64,000 nucleotides of DNA, from positions 43,485-107,484 of the forward strand of contig NZ_JAFKFW010000018.1 in assembly GCF_017308015.1 (NCBI RefSeq). Direction: 5' to 3'. The position numbers were made by a program, and so were the translations under genes. This DNA is from Allobosea sp. GTDB taxonomy: Bacteria > Pseudomonadota > Alphaproteobacteria > Rhizobiales > Beijerinckiaceae. Positions 52,176 through 59,705 of the stretch are shown here, one piece after another. The notes under the pieces were generated by a model that ran no database searches, was not told where the DNA came from, and saw only the letters and a list, made by a program, of their open reading frames with translations. Numbering within the stretch: position 1 is the first letter of the stretch; each line of letters opens with the position of its first letter.

Positions 52176-52844
52176 ATGGCGGAAACGACCGACGATATCG
52201 TTACGCGGCTACGCGAGGGTTTCGAGCGGATCGCTCTGGTCCAGCGCGCGGATCTCTGGACCGCCGCCGGGGAGGTGGGCCTCAACCCGACGCAGGCGCA
52301 GGTGCTCGGTTTCCTTGCCGCCCATCCGCCGGGCATTCGTCCGAAGGAGATTGCCGCCCATCTCGGAGTCTCGGCCGCCAGCGTGACCGACACCCTCAAC
52401 GCGCTCGACCGCAAGGGCTTCGTCCTGCGCGAGGCAGATCCGGCCGATGCGCGCGCCGTCGCGCTGCGGCTGACGGACGAGGGACTGCGCGTGAACCGCG
52501 CGATCGCGGCTGCAGCCTCGCAGGTTGCGCTGGCGCTGGCACAACTCTCGCCGGCCGAGCAGGCGAGCCTCTTGCTGGCGCAGGTCAAGCTCGTCCGCAG
52601 CCTCCAGCTCGCGGGCGCGATTCCGGCCCAGCGTCTTTGCGTCACCTGCCGCCATTTCCGGCCGAACGCCCATCCTGGCGCGGCCCATCCGCATCATTGC
52701 GCCTTCGTGAACGCCGCCATTGGGACGGAGGATCTCCGGCTCGATTGCGGCGAGCATGAACCGGCCGACCCGGCGACCCGGTCTGCCAACTGGATCGCCT
52801 TCGAAAACGGCCGGCCACCCCTCCAGGCACAGCCAGACATCTGA
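52176..52844 (+). CDS. MarR-family regulator with C-terminal Cys/His metal-binding extension
   Basis: The 222-residue protein has a MarR winged helix-turn-helix core (~20-140: 'LNPTQAQVLGFLAAHPPGIR', 'PKEIAAHLGVSAASVTDTLN', 'LREADPADARAVALRLTDEG') and an unusual C-terminal part (~155-215) rich in Cys and His: 'LCVTCRHFRPNAH', 'HPHHCAFVNAAIG', 'LRLDCGEHEPAD'. The CxxC plus H..HC..C pattern suggests a bound metal ion, perhaps used for sensing. It is followed after 9 bases by a secreted-protein gene, likely its regulatory target. Its own promoter carries a matching palindrome. Confidence 0.88.
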   Translation: MAETTDDIVTRLREGFERIALVQRADLWTAAGEVGLNPTQAQVLGFLAAHPPGIRPKEIAAHLGVSAASVTDTLNALDRKGFVLREADPADARAVALRLTDEGLRVNRAIAAAASQVALALAQLSPAEQASLLLAQVKLVRSLQLAGAIPAQRLCVTCRHFRPNAHPGAAHPHHCAFVNAAIGTEDLRLDCGEHEPADPATRSANWIAFENGRPPLQAQPDI

Positions 52845-52853
52845 AAAGGACGT

Positions 52854-53579
52854 ATGCGCATGAACGGACTGGGAACCGGAGGCTTCGGCCTCGCGGCGTT
52901 GGCCCTGCTTGGCCTGTCGCCGGCCGCGATGGCTCATGAGATCAAGGCGAAGAGCGACGACAAGGTGCTCGCGAGCTTCGACATCGTCGAGACCCGCATC
53001 ACCACGGAAGCAGGCCAGGCCGTCTTCCGCACCCGCGTCCGCGCCGATGCGGGCAAGGCGATGCCGGCGACGACCGGCAATTTCGCCGGCTCGGAGGTCT
53101 ATGCCTATGTCTGGCCGACCTCGCTCAATTCGGGCGATATCGGCTTCGATACCGGGGAGGGAATCGTCGCGCTGGCGGTGACCTTCCATCCCGACTTCGA
53201 CGATGGCGCGCGCGGCGCCAGGAATCGCGACGTCTGGCATCCGCATTGGGTGGTGCTGAACGAGGACAAGGCCTGCCCCGGCGGGCTGAAGGTCAAGGAC
53301 ATCCCGCAGGGCGCGAAGCCCAGGCTGCCCGAGACATGGCCGGGCGTGCCGCTGCTGATCGACAGCCCGGCCTATCCGACCGAATTGAAGGGCGATGCCG
53401 TCGAGGTCCGCGTGCCGCTCGCCGGCATCGGGACGCTTGCGAGTGCATCCTTCGACGGCGTCACCGCCGGGCTGAGGATCGACGGCAATCTCCACGCGCC
53501 GCTGCTCTGCGTCAGCAATGTCTTCAAGGTCGCGTCGGGAAACCTGTCGCTGCCCGGCAAGGTCGCGCCGGCGCGCTAG
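52854..53579 (+). CDS. Secreted protein of unknown function, regulated with marR
   Basis: This ~241-residue protein starts with a signal peptide (MRMNGLGTGGFGLAALALLG, cleavage near AMA-HE). I do not recognise the mature domain. It is beta-rich, with 'MAHEIKAKSDDKVLASFDIV', 'FRTRVRADAGKAMPATTGNF', 'EVYAYVWPTSLNSGDIGFDT', 'VWHPHWVVLNEDKACPGGLK' and two lone Cys residues that could pair. The His at the mature N-terminus plus 'WHPHWVV' could bind metal. AAAAGGA precedes the ATG and it lies 9 bases after the marR-like gene, so both form one operon. Confidence 0.8.
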   Translation: MRMNGLGTGGFGLAALALLGLSPAAMAHEIKAKSDDKVLASFDIVETRITTEAGQAVFRTRVRADAGKAMPATTGNFAGSEVYAYVWPTSLNSGDIGFDTGEGIVALAVTFHPDFDDGARGARNRDVWHPHWVVLNEDKACPGGLKVKDIPQGAKPRLPETWPGVPLLIDSPAYPTELKGDAVEVRVPLAGIGTLASASFDGVTAGLRIDGNLHAPLLCVSNVFKVASGNLSLPGKVAPAR

Positions 53580-53658
53580 GGGATTTTCTGCGAAGCGGAT
53601 ACGGGATCGCATGAAGACGATGCGATGGAACCGGAGCCGCGTTACGGTTCATGTAAAA

Positions 53659-53690
53659 GGCGGCCCGGCGACTGCCATCGCCGGACCGCC
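53659..53690 (+). terminator. Stem-loop terminator after the secreted-protein gene
   Basis: GGCGGCCCGGCGA / TCGCCGGACCGCC (53659-53671, 53678-53690) makes a 13-bp stem with one mismatch and a 6-base loop, followed by CCGTTTCCCC. Likely terminator of the marR operon. Confidence 0.65.
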
Positions 53691-53800
53691 CCGTTTCCCC
53701 CTCCAGGCAACAGAGAAGGACGGCAGATCATGACACGTCTCCGATCGGCCGGGCTAGCATCCGGCTTGCTGGTGCGGGCAGCGCGTGCTTGCCGGTCGTC

Positions 53801-54490
53801 ATGACTGTGCCGCTGCATGCGTTGCTGGTCGGAGCCGTCCGCCCATTCGGGCCCGATGCGGTGCCGAGCGGGATTGCCAAGGCGCCTGTCGACCGCGCGG
53901 TTCATCTGGGACGCGAAGGCTTTCTCGGAGACGGGCAGGGCGACCGCCGTCATCATGGCGGGCCGGACAAGGCCGTTCATCACTATGCGTTCGAGCATTA
54001 TGCGACCTGGCGACAGGAGATCGGTCGGCGTGATGTGCTGGAACGGGCCGGAGCCTTCGGCGAGAACCTGTCGACCATCGGCCTGACCGAGGCCGATATC
54101 GCAATCGGTGACGTCTTCCGGCTTGGCGGTGCGGTGATCGAGGTCTCGCAGGGCCGCCAGCCCTGCTGGAAGCTGAATCATCGCTTCGACCAGCCGGACA
54201 TGGCACTGCGCGTGCAGCGTAGCGGGCGGATGGGCTGGTACTATCGCATCGTGGAGGAGGGGCTTGTCGCGCCCGGCGCGGCGCTGGAACTGCTCGATCG
54301 CCGTACGCCGGACTGGTCCCTGCAGCGGCTCTGGCGCGTGCTTTATGTCGACACGCTCGACAGGGACGAACTCGCGGCGATGGCCGCCTTGCCGCATCTG
54401 CCGGAGAACTGGCGCCGGCTAGCCGAGCGGCGCCTCGCGACGCGCGCCGTCGAAAGCTGGGCGTCGCGTTTGCAGGCGCCGGAGCGCTAA
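53801..54490 (+). CDS. MOSC-domain protein (YiiM-like)
   Basis: This ~229-residue protein carries the YiiM pattern: 'PSGIAKAPVDRAVHLGREGF', 'LGDGQGDRRHHGGPDKAVHH' (His-rich), 'AGAFGENLSTIGLTEADIAI' and 'EVSQGRQPCWKLNHRFDQPD' with the conserved Cys. MOSC domains occur in molybdenum-cofactor sulfurases; YiiM homologues reduce N-hydroxylated bases such as 6-N-hydroxylaminopurine, using the Mo cofactor via that Cys. The C-terminal ~60 residues form a 3-alpha-type domain. ATG 53801 is chosen over an upstream TTG (53789). It converges on ubiX with overlapping stop codons. Confidence 0.9.
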   Translation: MTVPLHALLVGAVRPFGPDAVPSGIAKAPVDRAVHLGREGFLGDGQGDRRHHGGPDKAVHHYAFEHYATWRQEIGRRDVLERAGAFGENLSTIGLTEADIAIGDVFRLGGAVIEVSQGRQPCWKLNHRFDQPDMALRVQRSGRMGWYYRIVEEGLVAPGAALELLDRRTPDWSLQRLWRVLYVDTLDRDELAAMAALPHLPENWRRLAERRLATRAVESWASRLQAPER

Positions 54491-55113
54491 GAACGATTCG
54501 TTGGATCGTCGCGGCCTTCGCCCGCAGCAGCCGCGCCGCCTGGCCATTCCGTTGCCGCCAATCCGTCGAGGTCGAGCCCGAGAAGGCCGATGGCGCGCAG
54601 CGCAATCTGGTCGATGATCGCCGCGATATCATGCGGCTTCAGGTAGAAGGCGGGGACCGGTGGCGCGATGATGGCGCCGTATTCCGTGACCTGCGCCATC
54701 GCCCGCAGATGGCCGAGATGCAGCGGGCTCTCCCGCGCCACCAGCACGAGCCGGCGCCGCTCCTTCAACTGGACATCGGCGGCGCGGGTCAGAAGATCGC
54801 CGAGCTGGCCATAGGCGATGGCGCAGAGGCTGCGCATCGAACAGGGAGCGACGATCATCCCAGCCGTCCGGAACGAGCCGCTGGCGATGCTGGCGCCGAT
54901 ATCGCGATGATCGTGACAGTGCGCCGCCAGCTTCCGTGCCCGTGCCGGCGCTCCGTGGTCGATCTCGGTCGCGAGCGTCCGTTCCGCTGCCGGCGAGATT
55001 ACCAGATGCGTTTCGATCGTCCGCATCTCGGCCAGTCTTTCCAGTATCCTGAGCCCGATCCCGGCCCCCGAGGCGCCGCTGATCCCCACGATGACGCGCA
55101 GCGGCCGGCTCAT
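54487..55113 (-). CDS. ubiX: UbiX-family flavin prenyltransferase
   Basis: UbiX joins dimethylallyl phosphate to FMN to make prenyl-FMN, the cofactor of UbiD decarboxylases. The 208-residue protein has 'VIVGISGASGAGIGLRILER' (FMN/phosphate loop), 'SGSFRTAGMIVAPCSMRSLC', 'RAADVQLKERRRLVLVARES' and 'YGAIIAPPVPAFYLKPHDIA', all classic UbiX. The start at 55113 overlaps the ubiD stop by four bases, so both are co-translated; the longer upstream frame is rejected. Partner enzymes lie divergently, making this an anaerobic ubiquinone module rather than a stand-alone phenolic-acid decarboxylase. Confidence 0.93.
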   Translation of the reverse strand: MSRPLRVIVGISGASGAGIGLRILERLAEMRTIETHLVISPAAERTLATEIDHGAPARARKLAAHCHDHRDIGASIASGSFRTAGMIVAPCSMRSLCAIAYGQLGDLLTRAADVQLKERRRLVLVARESPLHLGHLRAMAQVTEYGAIIAPPVPAFYLKPHDIAAIIDQIALRAIGLLGLDLDGLAATEWPGGAAAAGEGRDDPTNRS

Positions 55114-56657
55114 CGCGCCGCCTCCGAGCCAGGCGCCAGCCCCAGTGAAGACCAGAGCGCATCGATCCGGGCGGAGACGGCCGGGTCCATTGCCATCGGC
55201 CGCCCCCATTCCCGTTCGGTCTCGGGTGGCATTTTGTTGGTGGCGTCGATCCCGAGCTTGCCGCCGAGGCCCGGCTTCGGCGAGGCGAAGTCGAGATAGT
55301 CGATCGGCGTGTCCGCGAGCGTGACGAGATCGCGGCTGGCATCGGCGCGCGTCGCGACCGCCCACATCACCTGCGCCCAGTCGCGCGGGTCGATATCGTC
55401 GTCCACCACGATGACGAGCTTGGTGTAGCTGAACTGCGGCAGCAGCGACCACAGGCCGAGCATCAGGCGCCGTGCCTGGCCGGGATAGCGCTTGGCGATG
55501 GCGACGATGGCGATCCGGTAGGAGCAGGCCTCCGGCGGCAGCCAGACATCGGCGACCTCCGGGAATTGCCGCTGCAGCAATGGCAGGAACAGCACGTTGA
55601 GCGCCTCGCCGATGCGCGAGGGCTCGTCAGGCGCGCGGCCGGTGAAGGTCGAGAGATAGCGCGGCGCCCGCCGCATCGTGACGGCCGTGACCCGCATCAC
55701 CGGGAAGGGTTCGACGGAGTTGTAAAAGCCGGTGTGGTCGCCATAGGGGCCTTCCGGTGCGGTCTCGTCTGGCGAAACCAGGCCTTCGATCACGATCTCG
55801 GCCTCGGCCGGCACCATGAGAGGCACGCTGACGCAAGGTGTGAGCACCGGCCGCTCGCCGCGCAGCAACCCCGAGAAGCGCAATTCTGGAACCGTCTCCG
55901 GCAAGGGCAGCACGGCTGCGAGGATCGTCGCGGGATCGGCGCCGATCACCACCGCGACCGGCATCTCGCGGCCGAGCCGGCGCCATTGCACATGGTGGCG
56001 CGCGCCGCCGCGATGGGCCAGCCAGCGCAGGATGGCGCGATCGCGGCCGAGAACCTGCATCCGGTAGACGCCGAGATTGCTCTCGTCTCCGGGGGAAGGC
56101 GCGGGCGGCACGGTCAGGACCAGGGGCCAGGTGATCAGCGGGGCGGGTTCACCGGGCCAGCAGAGCTGCACCGGCAGCGTGGTCAGGTCGACCGCCTCGC
56201 CACGAAAGACGAGTTCCTGCACCGGCGCCCGCCGGCATTCGCGCGGGCGCATCGAGAGAGCGGCGCGGGCCAGCGGCAGCGCCTGCCAGGCTTCCGTCAA
56301 TCCGCGCGGCGGCCGCGGCTCGCGCAGTTCGGCGAGCTTGCAGCCGAGCGCGGGCAGATTGCCCGGCTCGACGCCCAACCCCCAGGCGACGCGTTCGACC
56401 GTCCCGAACAGGTTTGTCAGGAGCGGGATGGACGAAACAGTCCCGCCTGGCAGCAACGGGCGCTCGAACAATAGCGCCGGCCCGTTATCGGCAATGACGC
56501 GGCGATGGATCTCGGTGACTTCGTGCACGACGCTGACCGGTTCGGCGATCCGCCGGAGCTGCCCGTTGGCGTCGAGATGGACGAGAAAGGCGTTGAGGTC
56601 GCGGAAGCGAGGCAGGTCGCGGATCGGCAAGGGCAGGGGCTCCGGTTGCCGGACCAT
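55110..56657 (-). CDS. ubiD: UbiD-family decarboxylase
   Basis: UbiD removes the carboxyl group from 4-hydroxy-3-polyprenylbenzoate in ubiquinone synthesis, using prenyl-FMN from UbiX. The ~515-residue protein shows 'PVAVVIGADPATILAAVLPL', 'IVIEGLVSPDETAPEGPYGD' (active-site E-x-P-EGPYGDHTG core), 'HTGFYNSVEPFPVMRVTAVT', 'VIVVDDDIDPRDWAQVMWAV' and 'DASRDLVTLADTPIDYLDFA'. ATG 56657 is used because the family N-terminus ('FRDLNAFLVHLDANGQLRRI') begins shortly after; an earlier ATG at 56795 would overlap the divergent ubiT. A UbiD acting on another aromatic acid is possible but less likely beside ubiTUV. Confidence 0.9.
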   Translation of the reverse strand: MVRQPEPLPLPIRDLPRFRDLNAFLVHLDANGQLRRIAEPVSVVHEVTEIHRRVIADNGPALLFERPLLPGGTVSSIPLLTNLFGTVERVAWGLGVEPGNLPALGCKLAELREPRPPRGLTEAWQALPLARAALSMRPRECRRAPVQELVFRGEAVDLTTLPVQLCWPGEPAPLITWPLVLTVPPAPSPGDESNLGVYRMQVLGRDRAILRWLAHRGGARHHVQWRRLGREMPVAVVIGADPATILAAVLPLPETVPELRFSGLLRGERPVLTPCVSVPLMVPAEAEIVIEGLVSPDETAPEGPYGDHTGFYNSVEPFPVMRVTAVTMRRAPRYLSTFTGRAPDEPSRIGEALNVLFLPLLQRQFPEVADVWLPPEACSYRIAIVAIAKRYPGQARRLMLGLWSLLPQFSYTKLVIVVDDDIDPRDWAQVMWAVATRADASRDLVTLADTPIDYLDFASPKPGLGGKLGIDATNKMPPETEREWGRPMAMDPAVSARIDALWSSLGLAPGSEAAR

Positions 56658-56681
56658 GGCCTGCCCCGATCGCCGCCGTCT

Positions 56682-56695
56682 TTGCGCGAGCGCAA
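56682..56695. promoter_or_regulatory. FNR/NnrR-type palindrome between ubiD and ubiT
   Basis: TTGCGCGAGCGCAA is a perfect TTGCG-N4-CGCAA dyad, the spacing of Crp/FNR-family sites (TTG-N8-CAA). It sits in the 83-base divergent gap, 31 bases from the ubiD start and 45 from ubiT. Oxygen- or nitric-oxide-responsive control of both operons would fit their oxygen-independent role. It is short and GC-rich, so chance is possible. Confidence 0.5.
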
Positions 56696-56740
56696 CGAGC
56701 GCGGCGGCTACCAGCCTAGTTTCCGGGCTGGAGGTGAGCG

Positions 56741-57289
56741 ATGCCGGAAGCGGAGACGACAGAATTGCGGGTGATGCCGCCACGACTCCCATCATGGCTG
56801 TCGCGGGCGGTCGCGCCCTTGCCGCTGGCGCCGCTGCAGCCTGCTTTGGCGTTGATGCTCGCCCGCATCGGCCGCGCCCATCCGGAGCTTTATGACCGCC
56901 TCGGCGAGCACGCCGAAAAGCGCTTCGGCATCGATCCGACCGATCTGCCCTTCGCCTTCGTCCTGGAACCGCGCCCGGCCCGGCCGTTGGCGCGGGCCGT
57001 CCGCACCTTGCCGGGGGGACTCGACGCCAGCATCCACGGCCCGCTCGCGGGGCTCATCGGCATGGCCGAGGGCACGCTCGACGGCGACGCCCTGTTCTTC
57101 TCGCGTGTGCTCCGGGTCGAGGGCGACGTCGCGGCCTCGCTCGCTCTGCGCAACGCCATCGACGACGCCCGCATCGATTTCGGCAAGCTTCTGCTCGGCA
57201 GCTTCGGGCCTTTGGGGGCGCGCCTCGCCGATGCCGTGCGCGAGCGGATGCGGGCTTTGCCCGTCGCGGGAGGCTCTTCGTGGAACTGA
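56741..57289 (+). CDS. ubiT: Anaerobic ubiquinone accessory factor UbiT (SCP2-domain lipid carrier)
   Basis: UbiT binds polyprenylphenol intermediates during oxygen-independent ubiquinone synthesis. The 182-residue protein consists of a short N-terminal helix and an SCP2 sterol-carrier domain (~45-150) with 'RIGRAHPELYDRLGEHAEKR', 'FGIDPTDLPFAFVLEPRPAR', 'DASIHGPLAGLIGMAEGTLD' and 'GDALFFSRVLRVEGDVAASL' with 'ALRNAIDDARID'. The last three phrases are characteristic of UbiT/YhbT. GAGGTGAGCG precedes the ATG. Its 3' end overlaps ubiU by 10 bases, so translation is coupled. Confidence 0.9.
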   Translation: MPEAETTELRVMPPRLPSWLSRAVAPLPLAPLQPALALMLARIGRAHPELYDRLGEHAEKRFGIDPTDLPFAFVLEPRPARPLARAVRTLPGGLDASIHGPLAGLIGMAEGTLDGDALFFSRVLRVEGDVAASLALRNAIDDARIDFGKLLLGSFGPLGARLADAVRERMRALPVAGGSSWN

Positions 57290-58257
57290 TCTGCCCGGCC
57301 GGAACCCCGGCGAGCCTCGAAGCCGCCGTCGAGGCGGGAGCAGATGCGGTTTATTGCGGCTTTCGCGACGAGACCAACGCCCGCAACTTTCCTGGCCTGA
57401 ATTTTTCGCGCGAGGAACTGAAGAAGGGCATCGCCTTCGCCCATCGCCACGGCGTCAAGGTGCTGGTCGCGATCAACACCTTCGCGCGCGCCGGTTCCTT
57501 CGGGCTCTGGCAGGCGGCGATCGACGCCGCCGCCGCCGCCGGGGCCGACGCCCTGATCCTGGCCGATCTCGCGACGCTCGACTATGCCGCGCGCCGCCAT
57601 CCGGCGCAGAGGCTGCATGTCTCGGTCCAGGCCGGCGCCGCCAATCCCGATGCGATCCGCTTCTACGCCGAGAGTTTCGGCGCCCGGCGGGTCGTGCTGC
57701 CGCGCGTGCTCAACGTGATGGAGATCGCCTCGATCGCGCGTGAAAGCGCCTGCGAGACCGAGGTCTTCGTCTTCGGCGGACTCTGCGTGATGGAGGAGGG
57801 GCGCTGCTCGCTCTCCTCCTATGCCACCGGCCAGTCACCGAACATGAACGGCGTCTGCTCGCCGGCGAGCCATGTCGCCTATGCCGAGCGCGACGGACGC
57901 ATCACCTCGACGCTCGGTGGCTTCACTATCAACAGCTTCGGCAAGGGCGAGCCGGCCGGCTATCCGACCCTGTGCAAGGGCCGCTTCGCCTCGCCAAAAA
58001 GCTCCGGCTACCTCTTCGAGGAGCCGGTCAGCCTCGATGCCGCGGTGATGCTGCCGGCCCTGCGCGAAGCGGGCGTCACCGCACTCAAGATCGAGGGCCG
58101 CCAGCGCGGGCGCGCCTATATCGCGGGCGTCGTCCGCTCCTTCCGCGGCATCCTCGCCGCGCTTGACGAAGGGCGCCAGGTGCAGACTCCCGGCCTCGCC
58201 GCCATGGCGGAAGGGCAGGCGAGCACGGTCGGCGCCTATCGCAAGGGCTGGCGCTGA
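57280..58257 (+). CDS. ubiU: O2-independent ubiquinone hydroxylase component UbiU (U32 peptidase-like, 4Fe-4S)
   Basis: With UbiV, UbiU forms an iron-sulfur heterodimer that hydroxylates ubiquinone precursors without oxygen, using prephenate as hydroxyl donor. The 325-residue protein is a U32-type TIM-barrel: 'MELICPAGTPASLEAAVEAG', 'ADAVYCGFRDETNARNFPGL'. It has four cysteines at 169, 176, 193 and 232 ('GLCVMEEGRCSLSSYATGQS', 'MNGVCSP', 'PTLCKGRF'), the same spacing and numbering as the 4Fe-4S ligands in E. coli UbiU. The GTG start has GGGAGG 6 bases upstream. It is followed 13 bases on by ubiV. Confidence 0.94.
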   Translation: MELICPAGTPASLEAAVEAGADAVYCGFRDETNARNFPGLNFSREELKKGIAFAHRHGVKVLVAINTFARAGSFGLWQAAIDAAAAAGADALILADLATLDYAARRHPAQRLHVSVQAGAANPDAIRFYAESFGARRVVLPRVLNVMEIASIARESACETEVFVFGGLCVMEEGRCSLSSYATGQSPNMNGVCSPASHVAYAERDGRITSTLGGFTINSFGKGEPAGYPTLCKGRFASPKSSGYLFEEPVSLDAAVMLPALREAGVTALKIEGRQRGRAYIAGVVRSFRGILAALDEGRQVQTPGLAAMAEGQASTVGAYRKGWR

Positions 58258-58270
58258 GGGATTGACGACG

Positions 58271-59167
58271 ATGCAGCTTACTCTTGGTCCCGTGCTCTAT
58301 CATTGGCAGCCGGAACGCTGGCGCGATTTCTATTTCAGGATCGCCGACGAGGCGCCGGTCGACACGGTCGTGGTCGGCGAGGCCGTCTGCTCCAAGCGCA
58401 CGCCCTTCAAGCAGGATCACATCCCCGCCGTGGTCGAGCGGCTGGAGGCGGCAGGCAAGCGGGTCCTGCATGCCTCGCTGATCCTGGTTTCGCTGCCGCG
58501 CGAGCGCCGCCAGACCCGTGAACTGATGCAGGCCGCCGAGGCGGAGGTCGAGATCAACGACCTGACCTGCCTCGCTTCGCTCGGCGAACGAGCGTTCTCG
58601 GTCGGGCCCTTCGTGAATGTCTACAACGAGGCGGCAGCGGGTTTCCTCGCCGGGCGCGGCGCCAGCCGCATCTGCCTTCCGCCTGAATTGCCATTGCCGG
58701 CGGTTACGTCGATCGCCGCCGCGCTGCCCCGGGTCACGATCGAGGTCTTCGCGTTCGGCAGGCTGCCGCTGGCGATCTCGGCGCGCTGTTACCATGCCCG
58801 CGCGCACAAGCTCAGCAAGGATAACTGCCGCTTCGTCTGCGAACAGGACCCGGACGGCATGCCGGTCGCCACGCTGGACGGCGCCGGCTTTCTCTCGATC
58901 AACGGCGTGCAGACCCTGTCGCATGGTTGCGCCAGCCTGCTCGGCGATATTCCGGCCTTGCGCGAGGCCGGCGTTGCAGCACTCAGACTCTCGCCGCAGG
59001 ATTGCGACATGGTCGCCGTCGCCGGGCTGTTCCGGGAGGTTGCCGACGGGCGGCTGGATGCGGAGGAGGCAGAATGCCGGCTCGGCGCGATCTATCCGGA
59101 TGTACCGCTGGCCAACGGCTTTCTGCATGCCGTTCCGGGGCATCAGCACGTCCGCAAGAGCGTCTGA
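58271..59167 (+). CDS. ubiV: O2-independent ubiquinone hydroxylase component UbiV (4Fe-4S)
   Basis: Partner of UbiU, the 298-residue UbiV has the U32-like fold ('LTLGPVLYHWQPERWRDFYF', 'DTVVVGEAVCSKRTPFKQDH', 'AGKRVLHASLILVSLPRERR') and four cysteines at ~40, 173, 186 and 190. The spacing of the last three (13 and 4 residues) equals that of the cluster ligands in E. coli UbiV. 'GRLPLAISARCYHARAHKLS' and 'LSINGVQTLSHGCASLLGDI' are also family features. ubiT-ubiU-ubiV is the conserved order in proteobacteria capable of anaerobic ubiquinone synthesis, so this organism can probably respire without oxygen. Confidence 0.94.
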   Translation: MQLTLGPVLYHWQPERWRDFYFRIADEAPVDTVVVGEAVCSKRTPFKQDHIPAVVERLEAAGKRVLHASLILVSLPRERRQTRELMQAAEAEVEINDLTCLASLGERAFSVGPFVNVYNEAAAGFLAGRGASRICLPPELPLPAVTSIAAALPRVTIEVFAFGRLPLAISARCYHARAHKLSKDNCRFVCEQDPDGMPVATLDGAGFLSINGVQTLSHGCASLLGDIPALREAGVAALRLSPQDCDMVAVAGLFREVADGRLDAEEAECRLGAIYPDVPLANGFLHAVPGHQHVRKSV

Positions 59168-59212
59168 GCCGCGGTTCGGGGCAGCCGGGGGCCGAACGCA
59201 GGGGAGGCGGAG

Positions 59213-59575
59213 ATGGGCGCCAGCTACGACGATGCCTCGCAGCACGAGGCCGGCCGGACTACGTCGGCAAGCGATCTGATCGGCCGGCTGCGGCGCGTGC
59301 TCCAGCCCGAGGGACTCGATTGCGCCTGCCGCGAGACGCTGGACGGCGCGCTCGACCGGTTCGACCAGTTGGAGCGGCGGCGGGAGGCGCGGCGACGCCT
59401 CGCCGATGCCCGCGACCACAAGATCCGGATCGAGGCGCTCCTGTCCTTCCTCCGCGATCTCGACACCCTGACCGAGGCCGAGAGCGACCGCACCGTCTTC
59501 GACGAGATGGCGCTGCTCCTGGTTGAGATCGCGCGCAGCGCCGAGGCCGGAGCGGCGGCCCTGCGCGGGATGTGA
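59213..59575 (+). CDS. Small helical protein of unknown function, ubiTUV-linked
   Basis: I do not recognise this 120-residue protein. It is strongly helical and charged: 'ASDLIGRLRRVLQPEGLDCA', 'DRFDQLERRREARRRLADAR', 'IEALLSFLRDLDTLTEAESD', with two Cys in 'DCACRETLDG'. It has a good ribosome site (GGGGAGG) 7 bases upstream, follows ubiV by 45 bases on the same strand, and its codon use is normal for the genome, so it is probably a real gene of the ubi operon. No signal peptide or membrane segment is evident. Confidence 0.6.
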   Translation: MGASYDDASQHEAGRTTSASDLIGRLRRVLQPEGLDCACRETLDGALDRFDQLERRREARRRLADARDHKIRIEALLSFLRDLDTLTEAESDRTVFDEMALLLVEIARSAEAGAAALRGM

Positions 59576-59705
59576 TGCTGCCACGCTGTGCAGGTCGAGG
59601 GACCCGCCGCCGGAGCCGTCATGCGCCATGAACTCCCGGCGAAAACAGTGAAGGTTGCGGGTCGTCCCGCGGAGCAGGCCGACGATGGCGAGACGGCAGC
59701 TCGTC

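Noticed and set aside
54487-55452. 321-residue version of UbiX
   Set aside because: The added N-terminus is a shadow of ubiD. The UbiX domain starts at 55113 right at the ubiD stop.
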